Below, piece after piece: positions 1 through 6,517 of a stretch of 6,628 bases of DNA (position 1 is the first letter of the stretch; each line of letters starts with the position of its first letter). The position numbers and the translations under genes are program-made. The notes under the pieces are model-generated. The model worked only from the letters and a program-made list of their open reading frames with translations. It was not told the origin of the DNA and ran no database searches. This DNA comes from RUG563 sp964549135 (lineage in GTDB: Bacteria > Bacillota > Clostridia > Christensenellales > Aristaeellaceae), in contig CAZJUJ010000088.1 of assembly GCA_964549135.1 (NCBI GenBank), positions 1 to 6,628 on the forward strand. Direction: 5' to 3'.

Positions 1-36
1 GTCAAAAGTGGTTCCCCCGCACCCCCTCCGAAAACC
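1..36 (-). repeat. Degenerate partial copy of the dispersed GGTTTTCGGGAGGG repeat
   Basis: Read on the minus strand, this is the same sequence as the repeats at 417-450 and 6628-6595, with several substitutions and two extra bases. GTCAAAAG, CCCGCACCC and CCGAAAACC are shared. Only the inner half is inside the window; the outer hairpin arm and heptamer array would lie to the left. It has the same orientation as the copy at the right edge and the opposite orientation to the copy at 417. Confidence 0.7.
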
Positions 37-112
37 GGCTCTGGATGGTTCATGGGAGGTTCCTGCCAAATTGAATGCCAGATCAGCAAAAAAGAAAAGC
101 AACATAGAAAAC

Positions 113-151
113 AACAGCAATGCCTTCGCGTTTGGTGCGGGCATTGCTGTT
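113..151. repeat. Perfect 12-bp stem hairpin in the first 95-bp unit
   Basis: AACAGCAATGCC (113-124) is the exact reverse complement of GGCATTGCTGTT (140-151), around a 15-base loop in which CGC and GCG can also pair. The plus side continues into a pyrimidine-rich tract and the minus side into TTGTTTTCTATG, so it could terminate or stabilise RNA ends in either direction. A wider stem also exists: TTGAATGCCAG (71-81) pairs with CTGGCATTCAA (184-194). The same inner hairpin is one base off in the second unit and largely lost in the third, so the first unit best preserves the structure. Confidence 0.6.
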
Positions 152-395
152 TTCTTCCTTCCAACTATTTCTCTTTTGCTTCGCTGGCATTCAACCCGGT
201 TAGGATAACCAGCACTGCCTTCACGTTTTGCGAGGGCATTGCTATTTTATTCCCTACCACGCTTTCCCTTTTGCTTCACTGGCATCCAACCTGGTTAGGA
301 TAACCAGCACCGCCTTTATGTTTGGTGCGGACATAGTTGTTTCGTCCCTTATAACTATTTTCCTGTTGCTTCACTGGCATCCAATCCGGTTTATT
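113..395. repeat. Three diverged tandem copies of a 95-bp unit
   Basis: The landmarks recur with an exact 95-base period. The (T/C)GCCTT start occurs at 121, 216 and 311. The segments CTGGCAT(T/C)CAA and CCGG or CTGGTTAGGATAACCAGCA recur at matching places. The units are about 113-207, 208-302 and 303-395, and the last one decays at its end. Because 95 is not a multiple of three, the similar peptides encoded by each unit fall in three different frames, and each meets a stop at GGTTAGG. This argues against coding. The units have diverged substantially, so this is an old duplication and not a fresh array. Confidence 0.8.
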
Positions 396-416
396 TCTTT
401 TGTTTCATCCAGAGGT

Positions 417-470
417 GGTTTTCGGGAGGGTGCGGGAGGGTGCTTTTGACGCAAAAGCATCCTCCCGCAA
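417..470 (+). repeat. Dispersed hairpin repeat, copy 2
   Basis: The segment matches the reverse complement of 6575-6628 at 53 of 54 positions; the only difference is G at 451 against A. It starts with GGTTTTCGGGAGGGTGC followed by a second GGGAGGGTGC. It then forms a hairpin with 17-base arms (432-448 and 452-468), one G-T pair and a three-base loop ACG. In the glmS transcript the hairpin lies about 50 nt past the stop codon. It has no following U-tract, so it is not a classical intrinsic terminator, though it could protect the 3' end of the message. Confidence 0.9.
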
Positions 471-476
471 TATTTT

Positions 477-516
477 CCCCGTTCCCCGTTCCCCGTTCCC
501 CGTTCCCCCGTCCCCC
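477..516 (-). repeat. CCCCGTT heptamer tandem array with G-quadruplex potential on the glmS transcript
   Basis: Four exact CCCCGTT units (477-504) are followed by two looser CCCCC runs. On the minus strand this reads as six runs of four or five G separated by AAC or AC, starting four bases after the glmS stop codon. Such short-loop G4 runs fit the usual G-quadruplex pattern very well. The related copy at the right edge has only two G4 runs (6555-6558 and 6564-6567), so the unit number varies between copies. A role in glmS transcript ending or stability is inference. Confidence 0.85.
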
Positions 517-518
517 GG

Positions 519-2324
519 TCATTCCACCGTGACGGATTTGGCCAGGTTCCGGGGCTTATCCACATCCCGGCCCTGGGCCACGGCCATATGATAGGCCAGC
601 AATTGCATTGGCAGCATAACCAGCAGGGGCAGCAGCAGCGGCTCGGTATCCGGCACCGTCCAGACCCGGTCCGCCTCCCTTTTCGCCCGTTCCGCAAAGG
701 CTGCCGGGCAGACGCAGATGGTTTCCGCACCCCGGGCTTTTGTCTCCCGCAGATTGGAGAGGGTCTTTTCCAATAACGCCTCCTGGGTGCAGAGGGCAAA
801 CGCCGGCGTGCCCTTTTCGATCAGCGCAATGGCCCCATGCTTGAGTTCCCCTGCCGCATAGGCCTCGCAGGGCAGATAGGATACCTCCTTGAGCTTCAGC
901 GCCGCCTCCATGGCCAGGGCATAATCCACCCCCCGGCCGATAAAAAACATCAGCCGCTCATTCATATGCCCATCGCAGAATTGCTGGATCGGGGTCTGCT
1001 GGCGGAGAACGGCCTCCATTTTTTCGGGCAAGCGGCGTATTTCCGCCAGGATTTCCTCCAGCCGCTCCCGGGAAAGCGCGCCGTTTTTCCTGCCCTGATC
1101 CATCGCCAGCAATAAAAGCGTTTCCACCTGGGTGATATACGCCTTGGTGCTGGCCACGGCGATTTCGGGGCCGGCATAGGTCAGCAGCGTGGTTTTTACG
1201 CTGCGATCCAGGGTGCTGCCCACCGTATTGGTCAGCGCCGCCGTATGCAGCCCCCTTTCCCCCGCCTTTTGCAGGGCGGCCAGGGTATCCGCCGTTTCGC
1301 CGCTCTGGCTGATGGCCATCACGGCCCCCTCCGGCTGGGCAAAAAGCCGCCGGTAGCGATATTCGCTGGCGATATGCGCCCGGCTTTCAATGCCCGCCAG
1401 CTGCTCCAGATAATGCGCCCCCACGCACCCGGCATGATAGGCCGTGCCGCAGGCAATGAAATCCAGCCGCTGAACGGCCCCGGGCAGCATTTCCCGCAGG
1501 CCCTCACGGCCCGTATAGGCCGAAAGCGTGCCCCGTACCGCCTGGGGCTGTTCCATGATTTCCTTGAGCATGAAATGGGCATAGCCGCCCTTTTCCGCCG
1601 CCGCTGCATCCCAGGCGATATGATAGGGCGCGGGCTTTTTCACCCCGCCCAGCGCATCATATACCTGAACGCCCTCCCGCCGCAAAACGGCGATTTCCTT
1701 ATCCTCCAGAAACAGCATCTCCCGGGTATAGGGCAAAAGCGCGGGAATATCCGAGGCCAGCAGCATTTCCCCCTGCCCAATGCCCACCACCAGCGGGCTG
1801 CCCAGCCGCACGCAATAGAGCTGATCCGGCTCGCCCCCGCAAAGCACCGCCAGGGCATAGCTGCCCTCCAGATAGCCCATGGCCTCCCGAAGGGCCTTCA
1901 GCATATCCCCGCGATACAGAAAATGCAGCAGATGAACGATGACCTCGGTATCCGTCTGGCTGACAAAGCGGCAGCCCTGCTTTTCCAGAAAGCCCCGCAG
2001 CTGGGCATGATTTTCAATAATGCCGTTATGCACCAGGGCAATGCTGCCCTTCACATCCTGATGAGGATGGGCGTTGAGAGCGCTGGGCTCGCCATGGGTG
2101 GCCCAGCGGGTATGGCCGATGCCTATCTTCCCGGTAAGGGGATGGGCTCGGGTCAGCCCCTCCAGTTCGGCAATGCGCCCGGCGCATTTCCTTACTGCCA
2201 CCTGCGCATCCTCCATAACGGCAATGCCCGCGCTGTCATACCCCCGGTATTCCAGCCGCCTGAGCCCATCCAGCAAGATTTCCTGGCATTCCCGGCCCCC
2301 GATATAGCCCACAATTCCGCACAT
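519..2324 (-). CDS. glmS: Glutamine-fructose-6-phosphate aminotransferase (isomerizing) GlmS
   Basis: The enzyme converts fructose-6-phosphate and glutamine to glucosamine-6-phosphate and glutamate in the cytoplasm, the first committed step to UDP-GlcNAc and peptidoglycan. The 601-residue product has the normal family length. The N-terminal class II amidotransferase domain starts with Cys2, the nucleophile exposed after Met removal, in MCGIVGYIGG. It has HTRWATHG (71-78), HNG (99-101) and QTDTE (123-127). Two SIS sugar-isomerase domains follow (about 287-418 and 446-578), with CGTAYHAG, SQSGET, and ELKHG (493-497) holding the expected catalytic Glu and His. The end, KPRNLAKSVTVE, is the classical C-terminus. 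The start at 2324 is fixed by Cys2 and by GGAGGG four to five bases upstream; an upstream in-frame ATG at 2360 would bury the Cys and is rejected. The gene lies 78 nt after the SpoIIQ-like gene with no terminator between, so it may be cotranscribed with it. No glmS ribozyme is present upstream. Confidence 0.98.
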   Translation of the reverse strand: MCGIVGYIGGRECQEILLDGLRRLEYRGYDSAGIAVMEDAQVAVRKCAGRIAELEGLTRAHPLTGKIGIGHTRWATHGEPSALNAHPHQDVKGSIALVHNGIIENHAQLRGFLEKQGCRFVSQTDTEVIVHLLHFLYRGDMLKALREAMGYLEGSYALAVLCGGEPDQLYCVRLGSPLVVGIGQGEMLLASDIPALLPYTREMLFLEDKEIAVLRREGVQVYDALGGVKKPAPYHIAWDAAAAEKGGYAHFMLKEIMEQPQAVRGTLSAYTGREGLREMLPGAVQRLDFIACGTAYHAGCVGAHYLEQLAGIESRAHIASEYRYRRLFAQPEGAVMAISQSGETADTLAALQKAGERGLHTAALTNTVGSTLDRSVKTTLLTYAGPEIAVASTKAYITQVETLLLLAMDQGRKNGALSRERLEEILAEIRRLPEKMEAVLRQQTPIQQFCDGHMNERLMFFIGRGVDYALAMEAALKLKEVSYLPCEAYAAGELKHGAIALIEKGTPAFALCTQEALLEKTLSNLRETKARGAETICVCPAAFAERAKREADRVWTVPDTEPLLLPLLVMLPMQLLAYHMAVAQGRDVDKPRNLAKSVTVE

Positions 2325-2356
2325 AGGCCCTCCATCATTGCAAAATAATTTTTCAT

Positions 2357-2401
2357 ACAATCATTTTTAATTATTTTATGATTGTTTGAATCTATTTTAT
2401 G
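2357..2401 (-). promoter_or_regulatory. AT-rich glmS upstream region with palindrome and CATAAAATA direct repeats
   Basis: In the 78-nt gap before glmS there is a perfect interrupted palindrome, ACAATCAT-N13-ATGATTGT (2357-2364 and 2378-2385), with TAATTA at its centre. On the minus strand CATAAAATA occurs twice (2401-2393 and 2380-2372), 21 bases apart, which is two helical turns. The gap is strongly AT-rich between GC-rich genes, as expected of a control region. I could not find a convincing vegetative -35/-10 pair. CATAnnnTA resembles the -10 consensus of mother-cell sporulation sigma factors, but no matching -35 is clear. It may be an operator, a promoter, or both. Confidence 0.35.
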
Positions 2402-2402
2402 C

Positions 2403-2972
2403 TCATTTCGAGGATTTGTCAATCAGCTCCGCCGAAAAATCCACCGGCCGCTGCCGGGCAAGCATCATGACGCAAATGCGGCCCGTTTCCCCTTCAAAAT
2501 GCACAGCCGCCCCGGCCCGGCCAATGCGCTCACCGGCGGAAACGCGCTGCCCCGGCTGTACCAGGCATTCCGCCAGCCCGGCATAGCGGCAGCACCGCCC
2601 ATCCGCCTGCAGGATTTCCACCGTTTCGCCGCAGGAAAGGATGGTGCCCTCCGCCATGGCGAGGATGCTCTCCCCTTCTTCCGCCGCAAAATCCACGCCG
2701 GGATGGCTATGCCACAGGGAAAAAGCGGGAAAATAGACCGCCTCCGCCGAAAATCCCCGCAAAATCTCTCCCGCCGCCGGCCAGAGCAGTCCTGCCGCCG
2801 GGGGCTGGGTTTCCGCGCCCAGGCGCTGGCTCAGATCCGAATGCGCCCGGGCATCGGCGCGGGCATTCTCCTGCCGCGTCCACAGCGCCGAAAGCAGCAC
2901 CACCCCGGCGCACAGCAGCGCCAGAAAATAATGGCCCCAGGTATCCATCATCCGCCGCAGCTTTTTCCGCAT
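2403..2972 (-). CDS. SpoIIQ-like membrane protein with degenerate LytM/M23 domain
   Basis: This is a 189-residue protein: a short basic N-terminus (MRKKLRRMMD), one membrane segment (about residues 14-31), a short linker, and an extracytoplasmic LytM-type domain (about 65-180). The M23 zinc ligands appear kept: His90 and Asp94 in HPGVD, and His158 in AVHFE. The two catalytic histidines are gone: the usual HL is Gly132-Leu, and the first His of HxH is Ala156. It is therefore unlikely to cut peptidoglycan and more likely binds a partner or wall. This layout matches the SpoIIQ family, where the forespore SpoIIQ LytM domain pairs with mother-cell SpoIIIAH during engulfment; N-terminus and domain order also agree. 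SpoIVFA-type or other LytM regulators are alternatives. GGGGAGG eight bases before the ATG fixes the start. The gene is preceded by the deacetylase terminator and followed by glmS, so it probably has its own promoter. The usual clostridial neighbours spoIID and spoIIID are not adjacent. Confidence 0.8.
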   Translation of the reverse strand: MRKKLRRMMDTWGHYFLALLCAGVVLLSALWTRQENARADARAHSDLSQRLGAETQPPAAGLLWPAAGEILRGFSAEAVYFPAFSLWHSHPGVDFAAEEGESILAMAEGTILSCGETVEILQADGRCCRYAGLAECLVQPGQRVSAGERIGRAGAAVHFEGETGRICVMMLARQRPVDFSAELIDKSSK

Positions 2973-3033
2973 GCATCATGCCTCCCCGGGATAGTATTTC
3001 CCATTTTCTCCTTCTCATCAGCAAAATGCGCAT

Positions 3034-3066
3034 AAAAAAAGCGCCCCGCCGAAAAAACGGCAGGGC
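3034..3066 (-). terminator. Intrinsic terminator after the PIG-L deacetylase gene
   Basis: On the minus strand GCCCTGCCG pairs with CGGCGGGGC (nine base pairs, one G-U) around a TTTTTT loop, followed by GC and seven T. It starts 15 nt after the deacetylase stop codon and 61 nt before the SpoIIQ-like start codon, so it separates two transcription units. Confidence 0.92.
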
Positions 3067-3081
3067 TGCCCTTGCATCCCC

Positions 3082-4308
3082 TCAGTAGCCCGGAATATTT
3101 TCAAAGAAATCATTCTTTTCCGCATCCAGGCCCACCGTGGTATAGGCCAGGCCGAAGCGATAGCAGCTATACTGGCTCTCCCGGGGCTCCACGGCAAAGT
3201 ATTCGTATTTGCCGGTTTCCTTATTCTTCTGGCCCTGATCATGCTGGGAAAAATGCCAGGCATAGGCATCCTTGGCCACCTCAAAGCCGGTGCGGCCATC
3301 CAGGGCGGCAAGGGGCTGATCCCAATCCATTTCGATCTGATTTTCCTTATACAGATGCAGATACAGCTTTTTTACCTCCCAAACGCCATATGCCTTGACG
3401 CTGTCGGTAAATTTCTCCGGATTGGCGGCGGTTTTCACGCAATTGAGCATGGCATCTGCGCATACCCGATGCGCGCCATGGCCATATTCGCCGTTGACAT
3501 CATGGGTGACCACCACCTCGGGCTGATACTGGCGGATCAGCCCCACCAGATATTTATTGGTGGCGGATTTGCCCCAGGCCTCATAGCCCTTATCCAGCTT
3601 GGTGGAATATTTATCCCAGAAATCGCCGATCACGGGATAGGTTCTCACGCCGCATTCCCACAGGCCGTTGAGCAATTCGCTGCGCCGCTCCATCATATTG
3701 CAGGTCATGTAGGCCACCACCACATTCATGCCCTTTTCCCCGGCGTAATAGGGAATGGTGCCGCCGAAGAAAAGCACCTCGTCATCCGGATGGGCGGAAA
3801 GCACCAAAAGATCGGCCTTTTCCGGGGCGGGCTGCCAGAACTGCACGGTATCGGGCAATTCACCCTCGCCATAGATAAAGATTTCGCCGATGCAGAGGGT
3901 GGTCTGCTTGGTGGTATTGGGCATAACGCGGATGACGCTCTCCCCCTCCAGGGGCGCAAATTCATGGGCGTAGAGGCCCTCGCTCTCATAGACCGTCACC
4001 CAATCGCCGCCGTGCTTGGCCTCCACCTTCCAGGGGGTCACCTTATCGCCAAAGCAGACGTACACGCCGTACATGGGGGTATCCTTGGGGGCCTCCACCG
4101 TTACGGAGGGATTTTTCATTTTGTTGCTTAGATAGATGGTGTGCCAATCCCGATCGCAGATCCGATCCAGGGTTTTGTATTTGCCGGGGGAAAGCGTGAT
4201 GGTGCATTGGGCGGTCAGATCCGCCGCCTCCCCCTCCTTCTCTGCGCAGGCGGGCAGCGCCAGCAGAAGCAGCAGCAGCGCCGCAGATAACAACAAAGCT
4301 TTTTTCAT
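3082..4308 (-). CDS. Exported PIG-L/LmbE-family zinc deacetylase with N-terminal beta-sandwich domain
   Basis: The product has 408 residues. It starts MKKALLLSAALLLLLLALPAC, an export signal that ends either in a lipobox-like LPAC (Cys21) or in an ACA signal peptidase I site; -2 Pro is unusual for a lipobox, so lipidation is uncertain. Residues about 30-155 look like a beta-sandwich of the F5/8-type C (discoidin) kind, often glycan-binding. The C-terminal PIG-L domain has AHPDDE (172-177): His173 and Asp176 are expected zinc ligands and Asp175 the catalytic base. It also has HDVNGEYGHGAHR (269-281), with His280 as the third zinc ligand. The family removes N-acetyl groups from GlcNAc-type sugars (GlcNAc-PI, MshB, BshB); here the enzyme acts outside the cytoplasm and the substrate is unknown, perhaps a wall or surface glycan. 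AGGAGG eight bases before the ATG at 4308 selects this start over an in-frame ATG at 4353. The gene lies between two terminators and is probably monocistronic; its promoter is not clear. Confidence 0.93.
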   Translation of the reverse strand: MKKALLLSAALLLLLLALPACAEKEGEAADLTAQCTITLSPGKYKTLDRICDRDWHTIYLSNKMKNPSVTVEAPKDTPMYGVYVCFGDKVTPWKVEAKHGGDWVTVYESEGLYAHEFAPLEGESVIRVMPNTTKQTTLCIGEIFIYGEGELPDTVQFWQPAPEKADLLVLSAHPDDEVLFFGGTIPYYAGEKGMNVVVAYMTCNMMERRSELLNGLWECGVRTYPVIGDFWDKYSTKLDKGYEAWGKSATNKYLVGLIRQYQPEVVVTHDVNGEYGHGAHRVCADAMLNCVKTAANPEKFTDSVKAYGVWEVKKLYLHLYKENQIEMDWDQPLAALDGRTGFEVAKDAYAWHFSQHDQGQKNKETGKYEYFAVEPRESQYSCYRFGLAYTTVGLDAEKNDFFENIPGY

Positions 4309-4389
4309 GGCAGTTTCCTCCTGATCGATGGGCTGTATTTTCCATTTATCCAAACGAAGACAGGCCGCCCGATCATCCCATCATCCAGC

Positions 4390-4427
4390 AAAAAAGCCTG
4401 CCGCACCTTCAAAGCGGCGCGGCAGGC
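4390..4427 (-). terminator. Intrinsic terminator after ispH/rpsA
   Basis: On the minus strand GCCTGCCGCGCC pairs with GGTGCGGCAGGC (twelve base pairs with one G-U) around an eight-base loop, and six T follow at once. It begins 13 nt after the TAA stop codon of the fusion gene and ends 81 nt before the deacetylase start, so the highly expressed S1 message is cut off before the deacetylase. Confidence 0.95.
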
Positions 4428-4440
4428 ATGGAAAACAGGC

Positions 4441-6444
4441 TTATTCGGCGTCGGCAGGGGCTTCCTCAGCAGCCAGCTCTTCGCCGGGGATTTCCATATT
4501 CTCGCCTTCCACAAAGGCTTCGTCAGCCAGCGCTTCCCGCACGCTCAGGCTGATGCGCTTGGCCTCGGGATCCACAGCCAGTACCTTCACCCGCACGGGC
4601 TGGCCAACGGTCAGCACGTCTTCCACCTTGGCAACGCGGGTCAGGGCGCACTGGGAGATATGCACCAGGCCATCCACGCCGGGCTCCAGCTCCACAAAGG
4701 CGCCGAAGGGACGGATGCGGACAACATTGCGCTCCAGAATCACGCCGACGGGATACTTTTCTTCGATGTTATCCCAGGGCTTGGGCTGCAGCTGCTTGTA
4801 GCCCAGCTGGATGCGTTCCCGTTCCTTATCCAGGGAAAGGATCTTCACCTCAACCTCCTGGTTGACGGAAAGAACCTCGCTGGGATGGCCAACCCGGCTC
4901 CAGGCCAGATCGGTGATGTGGATCAGGCCATCCACGCCGCCCAGATCAACGAAAGCACCGAAATCGGCAAAGCGGCGAACGATACCGGTCACCACAGCGC
5001 CCTCTTCCAGCTTCTCCCAGGCAGCGGCCTTCTTGGCGGCAGCTTCTTCGGCAATGACCTGCTTGCGGCTGGCCACGATGCGCTTCTTCTGCTTATCGAC
5101 ATCAATGATCTTCAGCTTCATTTCCTGGCCCACGAACTGACCGATCTTTTCCACATAGCGCTGGGCCAGCTGGGAAGCGGGCACGAAGGCGCGCACGCCG
5201 CCCTCGACGGTGGCCAGCAGGCCGCCCTTGACGGCTTCCTTGCCCACGGCGTCGATGTATTCATTGTTTTCATACTTTTCCATCAGCGCTTCCCAAGCCT
5301 TGCGGTTGACGATATTGCGCTGAGAGAGCAGGACGTTGCCTTCGCCGTCATTGACCTTGACGACCTCAACCTCGATTTCGTCGCCCATTTTGACGTCCTT
5401 GTCCACCAGATCGGCGCGCTTGATGAGCCCGTCGGACTTGTAGCCGATGTTGACGCAGACTTCATCCTCGGTGATCTGCACCACGGTGCCAGTGACCGTC
5501 TGGCCGGTGCGGATACGAACCACAGTCTTTTCAATGTCTTCCATGGTGAGCATGTTTTCATTGCTGACGGGTTCAAGCTGGGTTTCCTGGTCGATGTGTT
5601 CCATGTCGTTCATGCGTGTGACAACCTCCTTAAATGACCAATCCGGTGTGGATGCGCCGGCGGCTATTCCTATGTATTCCGTGTGGATATTTGCAAAGTG
5701 AGGCGGTATCTCCGCCGCACGTTCCACCAAACAGGTGCGGGGGCAGATGGAGCGGCACAGCTCATAGAGCTTGCGGGTATTGGCGCTGCTTTTTCCGCCA
5801 ACCACCACCATGGCATCCGCCGCCGCAGCCAATTCCCGGGCCTCGGCCTGCCTGAGCCTTGTGGCGGGGCAGATGGTACATTCCGCCCGAAGAAAGGGGA
5901 TTTTCTCCTTAAGCAGCGCAATGATCCTTTCCCATTCCCCCAAAGGGAAGGTGGTCTGGGCTACGGCCAGCGCCCTTTCCATGGGCGGCAGCCTCTCCGC
6001 CCCGGCGGCATCCTGCACAATATGGCATTCGCCCCGGCACCACCCGGCCGTGCCCTGCACCTCCGGATGCTCCGGCGCGCCAATCAGCACCACCGGGATT
6101 CCCTCTTCCCCACTCTTGCGCACAATATGATGCAGCGCCCGCACAAACGTGCAGGTGCAATCCCGCACCATCAGGCCCCGGGCCCAGCATGCCTCCTCAA
6201 CCTCAGGGGCAACGCCATGGCTGCGCAGAAGGATGATTCCCTCCGGGGCATCCTCCACCCGTTCTACCGGCTGAACCCCCGCCCTCCGCAGCGTCTCTAC
6301 CGCCTCCGGATTGTGGATCAGTTCACCCAGCGAGGAGCACGGAATGCCTTTCTCCCGGGCCTCTTCCGCCGCCTGAAACGCGGTTTCCATGGCCTTCCTC
6401 ACACCGGCACAGTAACCGGCATAGCGCGCAATGGCATACGGCAT
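4441..6444 (-). CDS. ispH/rpsA: IspH-ribosomal protein S1 fusion protein
   Basis: The 667-residue protein joins two complete modules. Residues 1-278 are IspH (LytB), the iron-sulfur enzyme reducing HMBPP to IPP and DMAPP in the MEP isoprenoid pathway. The three cluster cysteines are Cys12 (AGYCAGV), Cys98 (DCTCT, where the usual Pro after Cys is Thr) and Cys192 (TICPAT). Also present are His44, HPEV with His126 and catalytic Glu128, AQTTF, the SSANT loop (219-223) and GASTPDW. Residues about 313-376, 395-461, 480-547 and 564-635 are four S1 RNA-binding repeats; the last two carry FGAFV and GL(I/V)HI. An acidic tail follows. Such fusions are known in Clostridia. GGGGTGG seven bases before the ATG at 6444 decides the start; the ATG at 6450 is too close to it. 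The S1 part uses AAG, GGC and ATC more strictly than the IspH part, as expected for a highly expressed ribosomal protein. A strong internal start site lies at the junction. Confidence 0.97.
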   Translation of the reverse strand: MPYAIARYAGYCAGVRKAMETAFQAAEEAREKGIPCSSLGELIHNPEAVETLRRAGVQPVERVEDAPEGIILLRSHGVAPEVEEACWARGLMVRDCTCTFVRALHHIVRKSGEEGIPVVLIGAPEHPEVQGTAGWCRGECHIVQDAAGAERLPPMERALAVAQTTFPLGEWERIIALLKEKIPFLRAECTICPATRLRQAEARELAAAADAMVVVGGKSSANTRKLYELCRSICPRTCLVERAAEIPPHFANIHTEYIGIAAGASTPDWSFKEVVTRMNDMEHIDQETQLEPVSNENMLTMEDIEKTVVRIRTGQTVTGTVVQITEDEVCVNIGYKSDGLIKRADLVDKDVKMGDEIEVEVVKVNDGEGNVLLSQRNIVNRKAWEALMEKYENNEYIDAVGKEAVKGGLLATVEGGVRAFVPASQLAQRYVEKIGQFVGQEMKLKIIDVDKQKKRIVASRKQVIAEEAAAKKAAAWEKLEEGAVVTGIVRRFADFGAFVDLGGVDGLIHITDLAWSRVGHPSEVLSVNQEVEVKILSLDKERERIQLGYKQLQPKPWDNIEEKYPVGVILERNVVRIRPFGAFVELEPGVDGLVHISQCALTRVAKVEDVLTVGQPVRVKVLAVDPEAKRISLSVREALADEAFVEGENMEIPGEELAAEEAPADAE
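5611..5632 (-). promoter_or_regulatory. Internal Shine-Dalgarno and in-frame ATG at the IspH-S1 junction
   Basis: On the minus strand TAAGGAGGT (5632-5624) is complementary over nine bases to the usual bacterial 16S rRNA 3' end, better than the site used for the full-length protein. Ten bases later comes ATG (5613-5611), codon 278, in frame, and another ATG is at 5604. Initiation here would give a free 390-residue, four-repeat S1 starting MNDMEHIDQ. The SD overlaps the codons for Phe-Lys-Glu-Val at the end of IspH. The match and spacing are seen directly; use of this site is inferred. Confidence 0.55.
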
Positions 6445-6517
6445 ACACATACCACCCCGAAGTACGAGCGAATAAGAAGAGTTTCGCCGCGCTTCCTGTT
6501 TTTCCTGCTGGAAAATG

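Larger units (their letters stand above)
1..504. mobile_element. Foldback (MITE-like) non-coding repeat element, left end outside window
   Basis: This gene-free stretch is built as inverted ends around tandem repeats. Reading the left end (1-94) against the reverse complement of 361-450 gives a collinear imperfect match: CCGAAAACC, then CTCTGGATG, then TTG(A/G)ATGCCAG, then AGCAA, in the same order with similar spacing. Between the ends lie three 95-bp tandem units. Outside the right inverted end come a hairpin and CCCCGTT heptamers. No transposase or credible protein is present, so any mobility would need an enzyme acting in trans. A near-identical copy of the outer part at 6575-6628 shows that the sequence is dispersed. 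The left boundary is not visible because the inverted end is cut by the window start, and no target-site duplication can be assigned. Naming it a mobile element is inference; the repeat structure itself is directly visible. Confidence 0.45.

Noticed and set aside
113..395. CRISPR array
   Set aside because: The 95-bp units are adjacent, diverged and without spacers of constant length, and no cas gene is near.
8..449. Three overlapping plus-strand open frames of 66-83 codons with similar peptides
   Set aside because: They are the same 95-bp repeat read in three frames, each stopped at the repeated GGTTAGG, with no ribosome binding site. They reflect the repeat and not genes.
432..468. Hairpin as intrinsic terminator of glmS
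   Set aside because: The stem is strong but is followed by ACCCTCCCG and AAAACC on the transcribed strand, with no U-tract.
1245..2348. Long plus-strand open frame (367 codons) opposite glmS
   Set aside because: It is antisense to the well-conserved glmS and its composition is that of a complementary-strand shadow in GC-biased codons. The same holds for long plus-strand frames at 3241-4131, 4660-5637 and 5683-6528.
2973..3033. Forespore sigma-F type promoter before the SpoIIQ-like gene
   Set aside because: GGGAAATACT looks like part of such a -10 and GCATT like a -35, but they are 22 bases apart and two -10 positions do not fit. I cannot support it.
4309..4389. Promoter of the deacetylase gene
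   Set aside because: There are AT-rich words such as GATAAAT and AAATACA but no -35 at a suitable distance, so no site is called.
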